21,289 nt of DNA from RQOF01 sp964394475 (GTDB lineage Bacteria > Calditrichota > Calditrichia > RBG-13-44-9), in the NCBI GenBank assembly GCA_964394475.1, contig CAYMXZ010000035.1, forward strand, positions 1 through 21,289. Direction: 5' to 3'. Below are positions 6,000 to 14,575 of this stretch, in pieces; the first letter of the stretch is position 1; the number at the start of each line of letters is the position of its first letter. Both the position numbers and the translations under genes were made by a program. Below the pieces are notes generated by a model, which ran no database searches, had not been told where the DNA came from, and worked only from the letters and a program-made list of their open reading frames with translations.

Positions 6000-6368
6000 A
6001 TGAAATCCTACGCCGATCTGGATATTTACAAAATTTCATACAGCCTGGCATTGGACGTTCATAGATTGAGTTTAAAATTACCGAATTATGAATTATACGA
6101 AACAGGCAGCCAGGTCAGGCGTTCATCGAAAAGCATTCCTTCCAATATTGTTGAAGGCTATGGCAGGAGAAGATACCATGCTGAATTTGTCAGATTTCTG
6201 ATTTTCTCCCATTCATCATGTGACGAAACAGTGGTGCACTTAAATTTTATTAAAGATTTGTACGAACACCTGAAAGAAGAGGCAACTCAGTTGATCGAAA
6301 AGTATACCGAACTCAGCAAGAAATTGTACAAATTTATTGAATACGTAGAAACCAAATGGAGAACATAG
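6000..6368 (+). CDS. Four-helix-bundle protein, S23 / 23S rRNA intervening-sequence type
   Basis: This encodes 122 residues, the usual length. The family hallmark QVRRSSKSIPSNIVEGYGRR (Q-x-R-R-x-x-x-S-I-x-x-N-I-x-E-G-x-G-R) lies at about residues 38-57, after the D-L-D-I-Y-K-x-S-Y-x-L-A start. Four amphipathic helices are expected, forming a pentameric bundle. The family was first found inside 23S rRNA intervening sequences and is now known scattered in genomes and, as Avd, in diversity-generating retroelements. No reverse transcriptase or rRNA is present here, so it is not an Avd or an rRNA insert. The Shine-Dalgarno AGGAGG at 5991-5996 is strong. The gene is bounded by repeat copies 5 and 6 and so appears to be repeat-associated cargo. 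Confidence 0.92.
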   Translation: MKSYADLDIYKISYSLALDVHRLSLKLPNYELYETGSQVRRSSKSIPSNIVEGYGRRRYHAEFVRFLIFSHSSCDETVVHLNFIKDLYEHLKEEATQLIEKYTELSKKLYKFIEYVETKWRT

Positions 6369-6453
6369 GTTGCACGTTCCATGTTGCAAGTTCCAGGTTT
6401 TAACCTGCAACCTGCAACATACCACTTGCAACCTGTAACCTGTAACCTGAAAC
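6367..6453. repeat. Palindromic repeat, copy 6
   Basis: Left arm gttgcacgttccatgttgca and agttccaggtt, centre tttt/aa, right arm aacctgcaacctgcaacata then cttgcaacctgtaacctgta. It begins within the stop codon of the four-helix-bundle gene and runs directly into the livF start, leaving no Shine-Dalgarno. Confidence 0.88.
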
Positions 6454-7146
6454 ATGCTTAAACTGGAACATATTTCCGCTGGCTACACCAAAAACAACCC
6501 CATTCTCAAAGGCATAAACCTGACAGTGGCAGAAAATGAAGTGGTGGCTATTGTGGGGCAAAATGGTGCAGGCAAATCGACGCTGGCGAAGGCGATTATG
6601 AATATGCTGCCATTTGTTACAGGCAATATTTATTTTAATGGTGAATTACTTAATGGAAAAACCACCCAGCAAATTGTGCACAAAGGCTTGAACTTCTTCA
6701 TGCAGGGTGGGCAGGTTTTTCCGCATTTGACCGTGGAGGAAAACCTGGACTTTGCGGGGATGGATTTCTCCAAAAAAGAATTGCAACAAAGAAAAGCGGA
6801 GATTAAGGAGTATTTTGATTTATTTAAAAATGGCAGGTCTAATTTACAGGCTTCTTATTTAAGCGGCGGTGAGCAGCACCAATTAGCACTGGCAATGGTA
6901 ATGTTGAGAAAACCAGAGATTTTAATCTTAGACGAGCCTTCTGCAGGATTGTCTCCTGGAAATGTAAAAACACTTTACCAGATTTTAACAGCGCTAAAAA
7001 AAAACCTGGAGATAGCAATTTTATTAATTGAACAAAATGTAAAAATGGCTTTTGATTTTAGCGATGAGGTTTTGCTCTTACTGGATGGACATATAGAAAA
7101 AGAGAAAATGACATTAGAACATATTGAAAATCAATATTTCAGGTAA
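6454..7146 (+). CDS. livF: ABC transporter ATP-binding protein, LivF family
   Basis: This encodes 230 residues, the usual LivF length. Walker A is GQNGAGKST (35-43), the Q-loop glutamine about 84 (FFMQGG), the signature LSGGEQ (136-141), Walker B ILILDEP (156-162), and the switch position is IEQN (192-195), with Gln in place of His as is common for LivF. It forms the ATPase pair with the LivG-like protein. The start abuts repeat copy 6. The last ~60 codons are noticeably more AT-rich than the first half, leading into the AT-rich block that follows. Confidence 0.93.
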   Translation: MLKLEHISAGYTKNNPILKGINLTVAENEVVAIVGQNGAGKSTLAKAIMNMLPFVTGNIYFNGELLNGKTTQQIVHKGLNFFMQGGQVFPHLTVEENLDFAGMDFSKKELQQRKAEIKEYFDLFKNGRSNLQASYLSGGEQHQLALAMVMLRKPEILILDEPSAGLSPGNVKTLYQILTALKKNLEIAILLIEQNVKMAFDFSDEVLLLLDGHIEKEKMTLEHIENQYFR

Positions 7147-7383
7147 AATTTATGATAGAAATGTTGCATGATCTAAGTTGCAAAAACATTTAAGATTAGA
7201 GTTAGCATAGCTTAATTTATGTGATGTAGCGTGCAAACTTCAATCAATATCCTTTAATCGAAAATTAAGATAAAATGTAAATAAAAATGAGTTATCACGA
7301 AAAAGAAAATGGGCGATATATATTTGAAATTGAGTTAATCAAAACAATTGAAACTCAAAATAATAAATTGAAAAAAATATTTT

Positions 7384-7409
7384 TATAATAACAATTATTA
7401 ACGGAGGCT
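7384..7409 (+). promoter_or_regulatory. Candidate -10 box and strong Shine-Dalgarno before the LivK-like gene
   Basis: A perfect TATAAT at 7384-7389 has no matching -35 at 16-18 bases; GGAGG at 7403-7407 precedes the ATG at 7414 by six bases. The 267-base gap after livF suggests that the LivK-like gene has its own promoter, but in such AT-rich DNA the -10 may be fortuitous. The ribosome binding site is firm. Confidence 0.3.
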
Positions 7410-7413
7410 TATA

Positions 7414-8538
7414 ATGAAAAAAGTATTATCAATCTTTTTGATATTTGCTTTCTTATTTTCTATTTTTGCTATTGAAGGTTGTGGAAAAAAGCAAAATGAT
7501 ATTATTAAGATTGGTGCGATATTGCCTTTGACAGGTCCAGCCTCTGATATTGGAGAATGGCAAAGGAGAGGTATCATGACTGCTGAAAGAGAATTAAAAG
7601 ATATAGGCGAGTTTAATGGAAAAAAATTAAAAATTATTTACGAAGATAGTAAAGGGCAGCCAAAAGAAGGAATATCAGCTTTTAACAAGCTTGTTGAAAT
7701 AGAAAAGGCACAAGTAATTTTTTGTTCTCTTAGTTCGGTTAGTAATGCGGTATTGCCTCTCACTGTAAAAGCGGAGATTCCAACTATGCTAATAGCAGTA
7801 TCTTATCCAGGAATAACCAAAAAGAGTGAATGGGTTTTTAGAGATCATCCAGGAAGCGATGACGAGGCATTAGCGATGGCATATTTTATGTATCATTATT
7901 CTAAAATAAAAAATATTGCGGTATTATACTGTAATGATGATTTTGGAATAGGCGGTTATGAAGCTTTAAAAAAGAGCTTCGAAGGTTATGGAGGAAAAAT
8001 AATATGGGCTGAGGCTTATGAGTTAAACCAAACTGATTTTCGAAGCATAATTACTAAATTAAGAGGTTTTGATGATATAGAAGGGATTTATGTTATTGGA
8101 TATGTCAAAGCTTCTGTAATACTTATAAAGCAGCTTAGAGAAATGGGATATAAAAAGTTTTTAGCTGCTCCAATGGCATTGTCAATTCCTACATTTGTTC
8201 AGCTTGCTGGCGGAGCTTTAGAACAAGCATATTTTACAAGTACTAAATTTGATTCAAAGTCAGATGATATGATTACAAAGCGATTTTCAGAAAAATTCAG
8301 AAGTCTGTTTGATAGTGAACCCAATGTGTTTTCTGCTCTTTCGTATGACGGAGTAATGATGATAGCAGAAGTATTAAAAAGCAAAGCAAATAATAAAAAT
8401 GAAATTAAAAAAGGCCTTCTAGAACTACATGACTTCCCTGGTGTAATGGGGAATCTGAGTGTTACGGAAGATAGAAATATTAAATTTCCTCTAAGAATCG
8501 TTAAATTAGAAAATGGGGAATTTACAAATGCGGAATAA
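7414..8538 (+). CDS. livK: LivK-like periplasmic solute-binding lipoprotein
   Basis: This encodes 374 residues. A lipoprotein signal peptide (MKKVLSIFLIFAFLFSIFA, then IEGC with the lipidated C23) is followed by a type 1 periplasmic-binding fold starting IKIGAILPLTGPASDIGEWQ. Further landmarks are LKIIYEDSKGQPKEGISAFN, the hinge strand IAVLYCNDDFGIGGYEALKK and LSYDGVMMIAEVL. It should capture the Liv transporter's substrate, or act as a ligand sensor like AmiC. It lies after livF, so it completes the transporter set, but it is much more AT-rich (mostly AGA arginine codons) than livHMGF. This suggests a different recent origin and so perhaps a different ligand. Membrane-anchored, periplasm-facing. 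Confidence 0.93.
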   Translation: MKKVLSIFLIFAFLFSIFAIEGCGKKQNDIIKIGAILPLTGPASDIGEWQRRGIMTAERELKDIGEFNGKKLKIIYEDSKGQPKEGISAFNKLVEIEKAQVIFCSLSSVSNAVLPLTVKAEIPTMLIAVSYPGITKKSEWVFRDHPGSDDEALAMAYFMYHYSKIKNIAVLYCNDDFGIGGYEALKKSFEGYGGKIIWAEAYELNQTDFRSIITKLRGFDDIEGIYVIGYVKASVILIKQLREMGYKKFLAAPMALSIPTFVQLAGGALEQAYFTSTKFDSKSDDMITKRFSEKFRSLFDSEPNVFSALSYDGVMMIAEVLKSKANNKNEIKKGLLELHDFPGVMGNLSVTEDRNIKFPLRIVKLENGEFTNAE

Positions 8539-8981
8539 TTTTCAAATATATAGCCTTTGAATTTGAAAAAATGGAAACTCATTTTAAAAAAGATCAATTA
8601 CTGTCTATAATAAAAATTTAGATTAAGATAATTGAGCCTATTGAATTAATTAAAAAAAGATCATCTAAAAATTAATTGATGCATACTTTCATTATTTTCA
8701 ATTTTGAAATTTGGGAAAATAAACCCTTTTTATTAAACTTACAACTAAAATTCTATGCACTTTATATTACCCTTGAAATTTAAAAAGAAGCGAGCAAGTT
8801 GCATTTAGCTTAGATAAAAATGGCAGTTGGACTAAAGAGTGATTTTATAGAATAATTAAAATATTATAAGATATCCAGCTCACTAATTTATCAACCCTTT
8901 TTTAAAAGAGCAAAAAAATAAAGAAAATTCAATAAATATTTTTTACTCTGCAATTTGCTTATACAAGATCGGTTTGAAATA
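8539..8981. other. Very AT-rich intergenic stretch
   Basis: About 440 bases with no convincing frame on either strand, no clear hairpin with a T tract, and none of the GTTGCAGGTT-type repeats found elsewhere. A short peptide-like stretch near 8800-8850 is too short to call. I see nothing supportable here beyond the base composition. Confidence 0.6.
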
Positions 8982-9920
8982 ATGATTAAAAATAATCATA
9001 TTTTAGAAACAATAGAAAAATTTAAGAAGAAATCAAAAGGATCTCTAGGGATTTTTCAGCGATTTGAAGAAGGTTGCCCTTTGCGATTCAGAGTGAATGT
9101 GTACAAAGGTTGTTTCTTTAAATGTAAATATTGCTACATTAATCAGGTTTCAAAACCTAATCCAGATGTAATTAGACATCTTTCACATGATATTGAATTA
9201 GCTAAGGATTTAGATCTTAAATGTTTTCCCGTAATGGTGTCCTGTAGTTCTGACCCATTCCAGCCATTAGAATCGCAATTTAAATATACTCAAAGAGTAT
9301 TAAATGAATTGGCAAAAAATGGATTTGAGCTTATTGTGATGACTCAAAATCCAGCTCCTCTTTTAAGAGATGAATATCTTAACAGTCTTCTACAAGTCCC
9401 CTCTGTCGTTGAAATAACAATCCCGTCATTAAATTCAGGTACAAAATCAGAAAGTATGTTTAATACATCGGCGCCGCCAGTTGAAGAAAGATTTGAAAAA
9501 ATGAAATTGCTAAATGAAAAAGGAGTTTCAGTTAGATTGAGATTAGATCCTATTATACCTAGATTTAACGAGAATGGTCCAGGACAATCAGAGGAAGAAA
9601 TATGGAAAATCATAAAAAATTCAAGCGAAATTGGAGTAGAAATGGTTATTTCTAATGTTATGGTGTTAACACCTGATATAAATATGTTTGTATGGCGACA
9701 ACTTGGTTCATATTATGTTACCAATGGCAGATGGATGAAAAATGCACCAGAATCAAGAACTAATAAACTAGTCTTGAAATCTCATATAAAGGAAACTTTA
9801 CTTAGACCTGTATATCAAGCATGTAAAGAATTTTTTGTCCCTTTCTGTCCATGCAATTCTGATATAACTTTTAATAATTCAGTTACTTGTTTATTAAGAA
9901 AGCAGAAAGAAAATGGATAG
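8982..9920 (+). CDS. Radical SAM protein, spore-photoproduct-lyase-like subgroup
   Basis: This encodes 312 residues from ATG 8982; a TTG at 8955 would add nine residues. The cluster motif is C44-x3-C48-x2-C51 (YKGCFFKCKYCYINQ), the CxxxCxxC that binds the [4Fe-4S] cluster for S-adenosylmethionine cleavage. Downstream strands fit a partial TIM barrel: FPVMVSCSSDPFQPLES, FELIVMTQNPAPLLRD, VVEITIPSLN, VSVRLRLDPIIPRF, VEMVISNVMVL. This layout (SSDPFQPLE, R-L-D-P-I-I-P) is that of SPL/Rv2578c-like proteins. C-terminal cysteines in FVPFCPCNSD and SVTC could hold a second cluster. The reaction is unknown. It overlaps the kinase-like gene by eight bases (9913-9920), so the two are translated together, an odd pairing that hints at a shared role. 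Confidence 0.88.
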   Translation: MIKNNHILETIEKFKKKSKGSLGIFQRFEEGCPLRFRVNVYKGCFFKCKYCYINQVSKPNPDVIRHLSHDIELAKDLDLKCFPVMVSCSSDPFQPLESQFKYTQRVLNELAKNGFELIVMTQNPAPLLRDEYLNSLLQVPSVVEITIPSLNSGTKSESMFNTSAPPVEERFEKMKLLNEKGVSVRLRLDPIIPRFNENGPGQSEEEIWKIIKNSSEIGVEMVISNVMVLTPDINMFVWRQLGSYYVTNGRWMKNAPESRTNKLVLKSHIKETLLRPVYQACKEFFVPFCPCNSDITFNNSVTCLLRKQKENG

Positions 9921-12900
9921 AAAATTAAAAAGAACCCAAGAAATAGTAAATCAATTACAGAAAGAGTACCTTGCTTCTCAGAAGAATTCACCTGATTATT
10001 ATGATGAGGCAAAAAATCTACTAATTGGATTTTTTGAAAATTACAGGGCTTATTTTGCTGATTTATCTCAAATATTTCTTGATAAAGAATTTTATAAAGC
10101 AGTGGAACAAAGAAAAATTGAGGAATTTCTTAAAGATGACAAAAATATTCTTAGAACTGCCTCTCCTCCAATACAAAGGTTATTAAAAAGTTATGATTTC
10201 GATTCTTATAATAGTCCTTATCCAGTTTTATATTGGCTTTTTGAACCCTTATGTTACTTAATAGAAAATATCTCAGATGAGGAAGATAAAAATAAGTCAA
10301 AAAGAGTTATATGGAGTGCAATTAATTTTTGGGATTCGTTTTTAAAAAAGCATTACGCAGTACAATTTTTAAATCCAAGTTATTTTAATAGAAAAGAAAG
10401 TGAGTTCTTTTATAAGGTTGTAAGAAAGTGGATGTTAAAACCATCGTCAAAGGATCATTTATTAACTCTTACTGATTTTCTATTTGCTGAAAAAGTTCCA
10501 AGAAAGATAATTGTGATTGAAAATGATAGAATTCGTAATTTTAGACAATTACATGGTAGGGTAGAACAAATATATCTTGAAGGATATTCTGATCTATTAA
10601 TTAATTTATCTGTTTTGAGAGATAAGATAAAAGAAAAGATCTTAAAAAATGATTCAAAAATAGATGAAATATTGATCAATTATCTGAATAGTATAAATAA
10701 AAAAGAGAAAGAACTAGTTTCTAAGAATTTTGAAAAACCATTGCAGAATATTAATATAAAAAAAAATAGTGAGGAACTTATTAAAGTTATCAATCTATTT
10801 TTAATTTTCGATTTGATAACTCCTGGTGGATGGCAATTTATTATGATTTATCCCCCTTTATTATCAAAAGATACATCAGTAGGAGGAGCATTTTTTGTAT
10901 CTAGAAGAACATTAGGTTTTCCAATAGCATTATTTTTACAGCAAACGCTCACAGAAATTTTTGGTACTATAGAGTCTGTAATCTATCGAGTTAGGTTTTT
11001 AAGTGAAGTATTAAAATCTGCCATTGCTTCCATTATGTCCCGCAACGGCTCCCACAACATCGGCAGTCATATCCTTTCCGCTGTTAGCAATCATTATAAT
11101 GACATCCCAGATGACCAAATCCTCTACAAATACATCCAGGATCGCATGGATTACATCGCCCAGATCACGACTGAATTCCCTGCCTGGAGCTATCCTGTGT
11201 GGTTCGTTCGGGATTTGATGCGCAATTTCTACATGCAGCACCATTTGTTAAATTTTATCGCTCGCTCCGAGGGATTGAGCGCTTATCATTATCAAGAAGA
11301 AAAGATAAAACAAAATGAAATAATCATCAAAATTAAACGGGCGGGAAAACAAGATTTCATTATTGCGCCTGATACCAAGAACACCAGTTTTGAGGATGAT
11401 ATTGCCATCGCTATCCCAGGTGGCGTGGTGGGGAATCAGGCGTTTTATACCATATTAGAAAATATCATCCGCAACAGCGCCAAGCACAATTGGGCGGGAC
11501 AAAGTCAAGCCGAAAAAGAGGCATTAAAGAATTTAGAGATTACCATTGAAATCGATGATAAAAGCGAAAGAGATTTCGTCATTTTCAGAATCTGGGATAA
11601 TATTACCAATATATTTGATGATGAGCCAATCACTGAAGATGACATCAGATTAAAACGACTGCCGCTCGAAGGGGGTAATGAAAAATTAATCAGTGAGGAT
11701 GCTACTCCATGCTATCTGCATTGGTCGATGAACAGCAAGCTCAGCAAGAGTTTCATCGACCAATCCACAGGACAGTTGATCAAAGCCAACTGGGGACTGG
11801 CGGAGATGAAGATTTCGGCGGGATTTTTAAATAAAAAGGACACCTCCATTATCGGCAGCAATGAAATTCAGGATATATTATTTGACTATTCGGATCAGGG
11901 CTATTCGGGTATCATCAGAGCTGTACCTGTTCGGGAAAAAATTGAGAAGAATGGAACTAAAAAAGGAGAAGCCTATCGTTACCATCTGGGCTACGAGTTT
12001 GCCATCCCTAAACCGAAAGAAGTTTTAATCCATGGTCAATTTTCAGCTATAACCAATAAGGATGAATACCGTAAGCATAGCATCTATTTTCAGGAAGGTG
12101 ATACCGAACAGAATATCGATTATGAATTTATGGTTTTGATGGATGATGGTAATAATGAATTTATCAATCGAATCAAGCGCTATTTGACAAATCCAGATGA
12201 AAATAAAGACGAGTTGTATCTTAATATCAAAAGCGAAATCGAGCGCTTTCCATTTCGTTTATTCATAGTATCAGATAAATTATTTCAACAATTACAACAA
12301 GCTGACATCACATCTGTTAATCCTGGAATCCAATTTCTCGCTAAAAGAATCGTTCCCCTGCCCGAATCACTTTTCCAGAAAAAACTAATAAATAATCATC
12401 AAGATTTTAAACTCTATCTTTACGCCGAATGGGTTCGACACCTGAGGCAGATGCGAGGTCTTGACGATGGTCAATTAAAGATGCTCATCAATTTGAAAGG
12501 TGGAAACAAGCACAATAACAAACAACGCATTTTTCGCTTGATCTTTGATAAATTTAAGAATGAAATGATCGATGATTTAGACGATGATGACGAAATTAAG
12601 AAACTATTGCGCTCTATCACGACCAGTGATCTGGATAAGTATGACGGAGAACGTCGGGAACATAAACTTCCAGCAACCTATTATAATACGGACAGTCTGA
12701 TCGATTCCTGGGTGGTCTTAGCTATTTATGAATTTCAAATCGATCCAGCGACAGGCCGATTTGGTTTCGATGACCAGAAAAATGACTTTAAATTTAAATT
12801 AAGAGTCAGCGAGGCGATGGCGCAACGAATTATTGATTCGGGTGAACAACTAAAGGAAATTGCCAAAAAGTACTATGCTATCGTTAAAAAAGTATATGTT

Positions 12901-13662
12901 CGTTATGAAGAAGACACGCCCACTTTGCCCGTCATTTATCGGGCCGATAGCGCTGGAACTGCTGAAATCAAGCTGGATGACGAAATTAACGAGATCGTTA
13001 ACCTAACTATTACAAGTGACGAATATCAAGAACCTTTCGATATTGCTTACAACAGGCATAGCTCAGTATCCGCTGCGGTATATAGCGAGAGTTTGAGCGG
13101 AGCACAAACCTACTTTTCTATTTTAAATCACCTACCGAGCGATCCCTATTTGAAACAAAAAATTGCACTGCAATTGGTCGAGAATGGTTTGCTGAGGTTG
13201 ATTGTAATTGATGAACGGGTCGCTCAGTATTTAACCAATTTTCAATATTCAATGGAAGAAAAATACAGAACGGCGAATATTGAAATTCCTTTGAGAATCA
13301 AGCCGCTGGAAGGGGATAGCGAATCCATCGACCTGATTCAGAACGCTGAAAAAAGCCTGCCAATTTTAGATCTAGAAAATATTGCCGACAATAAATATGA
13401 TATGATGGTCATTCACCAGGGCATTCTGGATAAGCTCAATAAAAATGCGACCAAAAGCCAGTTGAGTGAATTTCTGAAAAAGGTAAAGGAACGAGTGCCG
13501 TTTATCATTATTACCTCTGGCAGGGGTGAACCAGAGAACATTCCCGATGATGCCAAGTTTCTGGCATTTTCCAACATCGAGACGTTTTTATTAAAAGATC
13601 ATCCTGAAAAATTTTTATTGAGCCAGATTGCCATGAAAATTACATCCACTAAGAGGCAGTAA
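9913..13662 (+). CDS. Large histidine-kinase-like protein with atypical H-box, GHKL ATPase domain and pseudo-receiver
   Basis: This encodes 1249 residues, no signal peptide or membrane segment. Residues 1-365 are a helical region with no domain I recognise. Residues 366-395 carry SIMSRNGSHNIGSHILSAV, an H-box-like helix with two candidate histidines (H381, H386), in the place of a DHp domain. Residues 505-640 resemble a GHKL ATPase: N-box LENIIRNSAKH (515-525), a D-box FRIWDNITNI (D562) in which glycines are replaced, and a G2-like NWGLAEMKISAGFL (627-640). Residues 700-1085 are unassigned. Residues 1090-1249 look like a receiver: LIVIDER (D1100/E1101), then YDMMVIHQGI with His1168 where the phosphoacceptor Asp belongs, then FIIITSGRG. 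Base composition changes near residue 370. It heads a tight operon and is probably a cytoplasmic hub. Confidence 0.75.
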   Translation: MDRKLKRTQEIVNQLQKEYLASQKNSPDYYDEAKNLLIGFFENYRAYFADLSQIFLDKEFYKAVEQRKIEEFLKDDKNILRTASPPIQRLLKSYDFDSYNSPYPVLYWLFEPLCYLIENISDEEDKNKSKRVIWSAINFWDSFLKKHYAVQFLNPSYFNRKESEFFYKVVRKWMLKPSSKDHLLTLTDFLFAEKVPRKIIVIENDRIRNFRQLHGRVEQIYLEGYSDLLINLSVLRDKIKEKILKNDSKIDEILINYLNSINKKEKELVSKNFEKPLQNINIKKNSEELIKVINLFLIFDLITPGGWQFIMIYPPLLSKDTSVGGAFFVSRRTLGFPIALFLQQTLTEIFGTIESVIYRVRFLSEVLKSAIASIMSRNGSHNIGSHILSAVSNHYNDIPDDQILYKYIQDRMDYIAQITTEFPAWSYPVWFVRDLMRNFYMQHHLLNFIARSEGLSAYHYQEEKIKQNEIIIKIKRAGKQDFIIAPDTKNTSFEDDIAIAIPGGVVGNQAFYTILENIIRNSAKHNWAGQSQAEKEALKNLEITIEIDDKSERDFVIFRIWDNITNIFDDEPITEDDIRLKRLPLEGGNEKLISEDATPCYLHWSMNSKLSKSFIDQSTGQLIKANWGLAEMKISAGFLNKKDTSIIGSNEIQDILFDYSDQGYSGIIRAVPVREKIEKNGTKKGEAYRYHLGYEFAIPKPKEVLIHGQFSAITNKDEYRKHSIYFQEGDTEQNIDYEFMVLMDDGNNEFINRIKRYLTNPDENKDELYLNIKSEIERFPFRLFIVSDKLFQQLQQADITSVNPGIQFLAKRIVPLPESLFQKKLINNHQDFKLYLYAEWVRHLRQMRGLDDGQLKMLINLKGGNKHNNKQRIFRLIFDKFKNEMIDDLDDDDEIKKLLRSITTSDLDKYDGERREHKLPATYYNTDSLIDSWVVLAIYEFQIDPATGRFGFDDQKNDFKFKLRVSEAMAQRIIDSGEQLKEIAKKYYAIVKKVYVRYEEDTPTLPVIYRADSAGTAEIKLDDEINEIVNLTITSDEYQEPFDIAYNRHSSVSAAVYSESLSGAQTYFSILNHLPSDPYLKQKIALQLVENGLLRLIVIDERVAQYLTNFQYSMEEKYRTANIEIPLRIKPLEGDSESIDLIQNAEKSLPILDLENIADNKYDMMVIHQGILDKLNKNATKSQLSEFLKKVKERVPFIIITSGRGEPENIPDDAKFLAFSNIETFLLKDHPEKFLLSQIAMKITSTKRQ

Positions 13663-13663
13663 T

Positions 13664-14566
13664 ATGTTTTCTGTATATATTTCAAAGCTGGATAGAACCA
13701 CCACTGATTATGACCGACTGTTTAAAAAATTAGATCTGAAAGGTGGTAGCTATAAGGTTATCGGTGTGACACACACGATTAATTTCAGATACCGATCGCT
13801 TAAACCAGTTATTATTTTAATTAACGGTTCTGAATTGCTGCAGTTTGAAGGCGCTGATGATTTTGTCAATTTCTTTAAAAAAGGCAACTCGGAAAAGTCG
13901 CTCGATCAGGGTAAGACCGAATTAAATTGGTTGAGGGAAAAAGTGGAGCGCATTATCGAAAAGGTTGATACAACTTTATTATCACAAATATCCACTGAAA
14001 ATAAAGCCAACCTTTTCATCCATTGGGGCGGTTTTGGTAGAAAAGAGGCATCGGCACGCTTACGAGGTGTTGCCAGTGAGATGCATTTTCCGTTTAATAT
14101 TGCCGATTTTTCTTCATTAGAAAAAGAAGAATATGAGAAGTTAGTCAATGGAGATCTGGCAGCGATTCAGGAAGCTGAGAAGTCGCTCCTGGAGAAATCG
14201 GCTGAAGTCAATAAACGAATTTATGAGTTCATGGAGACCATTCTGCTGAAAAATAGCGACAAATACTTAAAGAGCTTAAAAGAAACTAAAATCGAGCCGT
14301 TTGTTTTTGCTGATGAAAAAATGTATCGAGAGGCAAAATGGATTATTGAGGAGCTAAAGTTTTTTCTTCAAAAATCTGGCTATATTAAAGATGAGCAGAA
14401 GAAAAAAGAAATATTGCCATTTTTTGAAACATCTGGTAAATTTAATGAAGTTTTTAATTTGAAACAAGAACCCGAAATCGAAATTAAGGACATCAAAAAA
14501 TTCCGCAGCGTTTTTAATGAGTTCTTGATGCTTTTACCAGAAGATATTTATCCTCAAGAATCGTGA
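13664..14566 (+). CDS. Uncharacterised 300-residue soluble protein
   Basis: The start ATG lies one base after the stop of the kinase-like gene, so co-translation is likely. Residues 1-60 look alpha/beta (MFSVYISKLDRTTTDYDRLF, KPVIILINGSEL). A conspicuous motif, ANLFIHWGGFGRKEASARLR (115-134), combines a hydrophobic strand, H-W-G-G and a basic helix, followed by FPFNIADFSS; it could be a nucleotide- or peptide-binding site. Residues 150-300 are charged and helical (EEYEKLVNGDLAAIQEAEKS and following). No signal peptide or membrane segment. I do not recognise the family. Context suggests an adaptor or effector of the signalling hub. Confidence 0.75.
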   Translation: MFSVYISKLDRTTTDYDRLFKKLDLKGGSYKVIGVTHTINFRYRSLKPVIILINGSELLQFEGADDFVNFFKKGNSEKSLDQGKTELNWLREKVERIIEKVDTTLLSQISTENKANLFIHWGGFGRKEASARLRGVASEMHFPFNIADFSSLEKEEYEKLVNGDLAAIQEAEKSLLEKSAEVNKRIYEFMETILLKNSDKYLKSLKETKIEPFVFADEKMYREAKWIIEELKFFLQKSGYIKDEQKKKEILPFFETSGKFNEVFNLKQEPEIEIKDIKKFRSVFNEFLMLLPEDIYPQES

Positions 14567-14575
14567 TAAAAAAAT

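Noticed and set aside
6000..6368. Avd subunit of a diversity-generating retroelement or an rRNA insert
   Set aside because: No reverse transcriptase, variable/template repeats or rRNA lie anywhere in the window.
6240..6455. Minus-strand 71-residue frame (VTGYRLQV-type)
   Set aside because: Classic artefact of translating the palindromic repeat, overlapping the four-helix-bundle gene antisense.
8199..8597. 132-residue minus-strand frame opposite the LivK-like gene
   Set aside because: Antisense to a clear solute-binding protein; composition follows the sense gene.
11011..11244. Frames on both strands at the composition break
   Set aside because: They are opened by the higher GC of the kinase core; the sense frame runs unbroken through them and carries the H-box.
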